DNA of 6,391 nucleotides from Clostridia bacterium (GTDB taxonomy: Bacteria > Bacillota > Clostridia > Oscillospirales > Acutalibacteraceae). This document shows, in pieces, positions 6,035 to 6,391 of this stretch. The notes beneath the pieces are model-generated. The model was not told where the DNA came from, did not search any database, and saw only the letters and a program-made list of their open reading frames with translations. Every line of letters starts with the position of its first letter. Positions within the stretch are counted from its first letter, which is position 1. The stretch covers positions 1 through 6,391 of the forward strand of contig JAFYQN010000122.1 in assembly GCA_017559885.1 (NCBI GenBank). The letters run 5' to 3'. A program made the position numbers and the translations under genes.

Positions 6035-6391
6035 TTATCTCTTTTTGTAAATAACAAGTTCTGGGTTTTCACCGTTTTCTTCATAAGTGCAAACAAGGAT
6101 AAATTCCATATTCGCCACAATTCCGAAACAACGGTCACCGCCAAACGCACATTCTAACTGACTGCCGAGGTAAGTGGCGTTATCCTGGAGGAATTTTACC
6201 ATTTGTCCGTTCGGCAGGCGGTACTCCAAATTGACAAAACTGCCTGGCAAGACACTCAGGTTTTCAACTTTCGGTAAACCTTCAATATGAAGCAAGGAGT
6301 TTAATTCGCGGATAAGCTGCTGCTTGAATTCCTCAAACTTATCCTTGCCGCCGAGTTCTTTGTATTTCTCAAAAAAGTCAAGAGTATATTC
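6035..6391 (-). CDS. Hypothetical protein, N-terminus beyond the right edge
   Basis: The frame is open from the right edge to a TAA at 6035-6037, giving 118 C-terminal residues of a protein I do not recognise. An in-frame TTG at 6295 is an internal Leu codon rather than a convincing start: the frame continues upstream with a coherent amphipathic helix (EYTLDFFEKYKELGGKDKF and on), and no good Shine-Dalgarno precedes it. The visible part is that charged helical region, then a beta-rich domain with PGSFVNLEYRLPNGQ, ATYLGSQLE, FGGDRCFG and FILVCTYEENGE, ending VIYKKR. There is no membrane segment in the visible part. It is convergent with the SPFH gene and shares its terminator. A weak AAAAGAG/CTCTTTT inverted repeat (6022-6028, 6039-6045) overlaps the stop but has no U-tract. 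Confidence 0.75.
   Translation of the reverse strand, partial: EYTLDFFEKYKELGGKDKFEEFKQQLIRELNSLLHIEGLPKVENLSVLPGSFVNLEYRLPNGQMVKFLQDNATYLGSQLECAFGGDRCFGIVANMEFILVCTYEENGENPELVIYKKR

Noticed and set aside
6022..6045. Inverted repeat AAAAGAG/CTCTTTT as a terminator of the right-edge gene
   Set aside because: The stem is short, A/U-rich, overlaps the stop codon and is followed by GCTGATAGC rather than a U-tract. The 5957-5987 hairpin is a far better terminator.
6035..6295. A complete 86-aa protein starting at a TTG at 6295
   Set aside because: The frame stays open to the window edge with coherent protein-like sequence and no convincing ribosome-binding site at 6295, so it is better read as the tail of a longer gene.

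Overview
The window looks like the chromosome of a low- to moderate-GC Gram-positive anaerobe, most likely of class Clostridia. The evidence is a pheS-pheT operon behind a tRNA-sensing T-box leader, strong Shine-Dalgarno sites, AT-rich TTGAAA/TATAAT-type promoters, a TTG-started rsmA and U-tailed intrinsic terminators. The genus cannot be set from the sequence. No mobile element, CRISPR array, tRNA or rRNA gene is visible.

Left half (1-3230, minus strand): a T-box-controlled operon for phenylalanyl-tRNA synthetase. A promoter at 3203-3230 starts a leader of about 380 nt. It carries Stem I hallmarks, a UUC (Phe) specifier candidate, a T-box element with a UGGU bulge, and a strong intrinsic terminator. 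Between the terminator and pheS lie a perfect 12-bp inverted repeat that includes the terminator U-tract, a short AT-rich imperfect direct repeat and a 14-bp palindrome. pheS (complete) follows, then 18 nt later pheT, which runs off the left edge with 593 codons present.

Middle (3234-4218): rsmA/ksgA (16S rRNA adenine dimethyltransferase) on the minus strand, with its own promoter. Its stop codon lies just upstream of the pheS promoter. The 133-bp gap upstream holds two back-to-back promoters, for rsmA and for the plus-strand pair.

Right half (4219-6391): a plus-strand pair made of an unrecognised 247-aa soluble protein and, 18 nt downstream, a 318-aa membrane-anchored SPFH/stomatin-type protein with hendecad AEG repeats and a Lys/Cys-rich tail. 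A hairpin that can terminate in both directions ends this pair and a convergent, partly visible gene of unknown function that enters from the right edge.

Most of the window is conserved housekeeping sequence. The parts most worth a second look are the additional structure after the T-box terminator and the unknown protein paired with the SPFH protein. I see no convincing evidence of a wholly new system.
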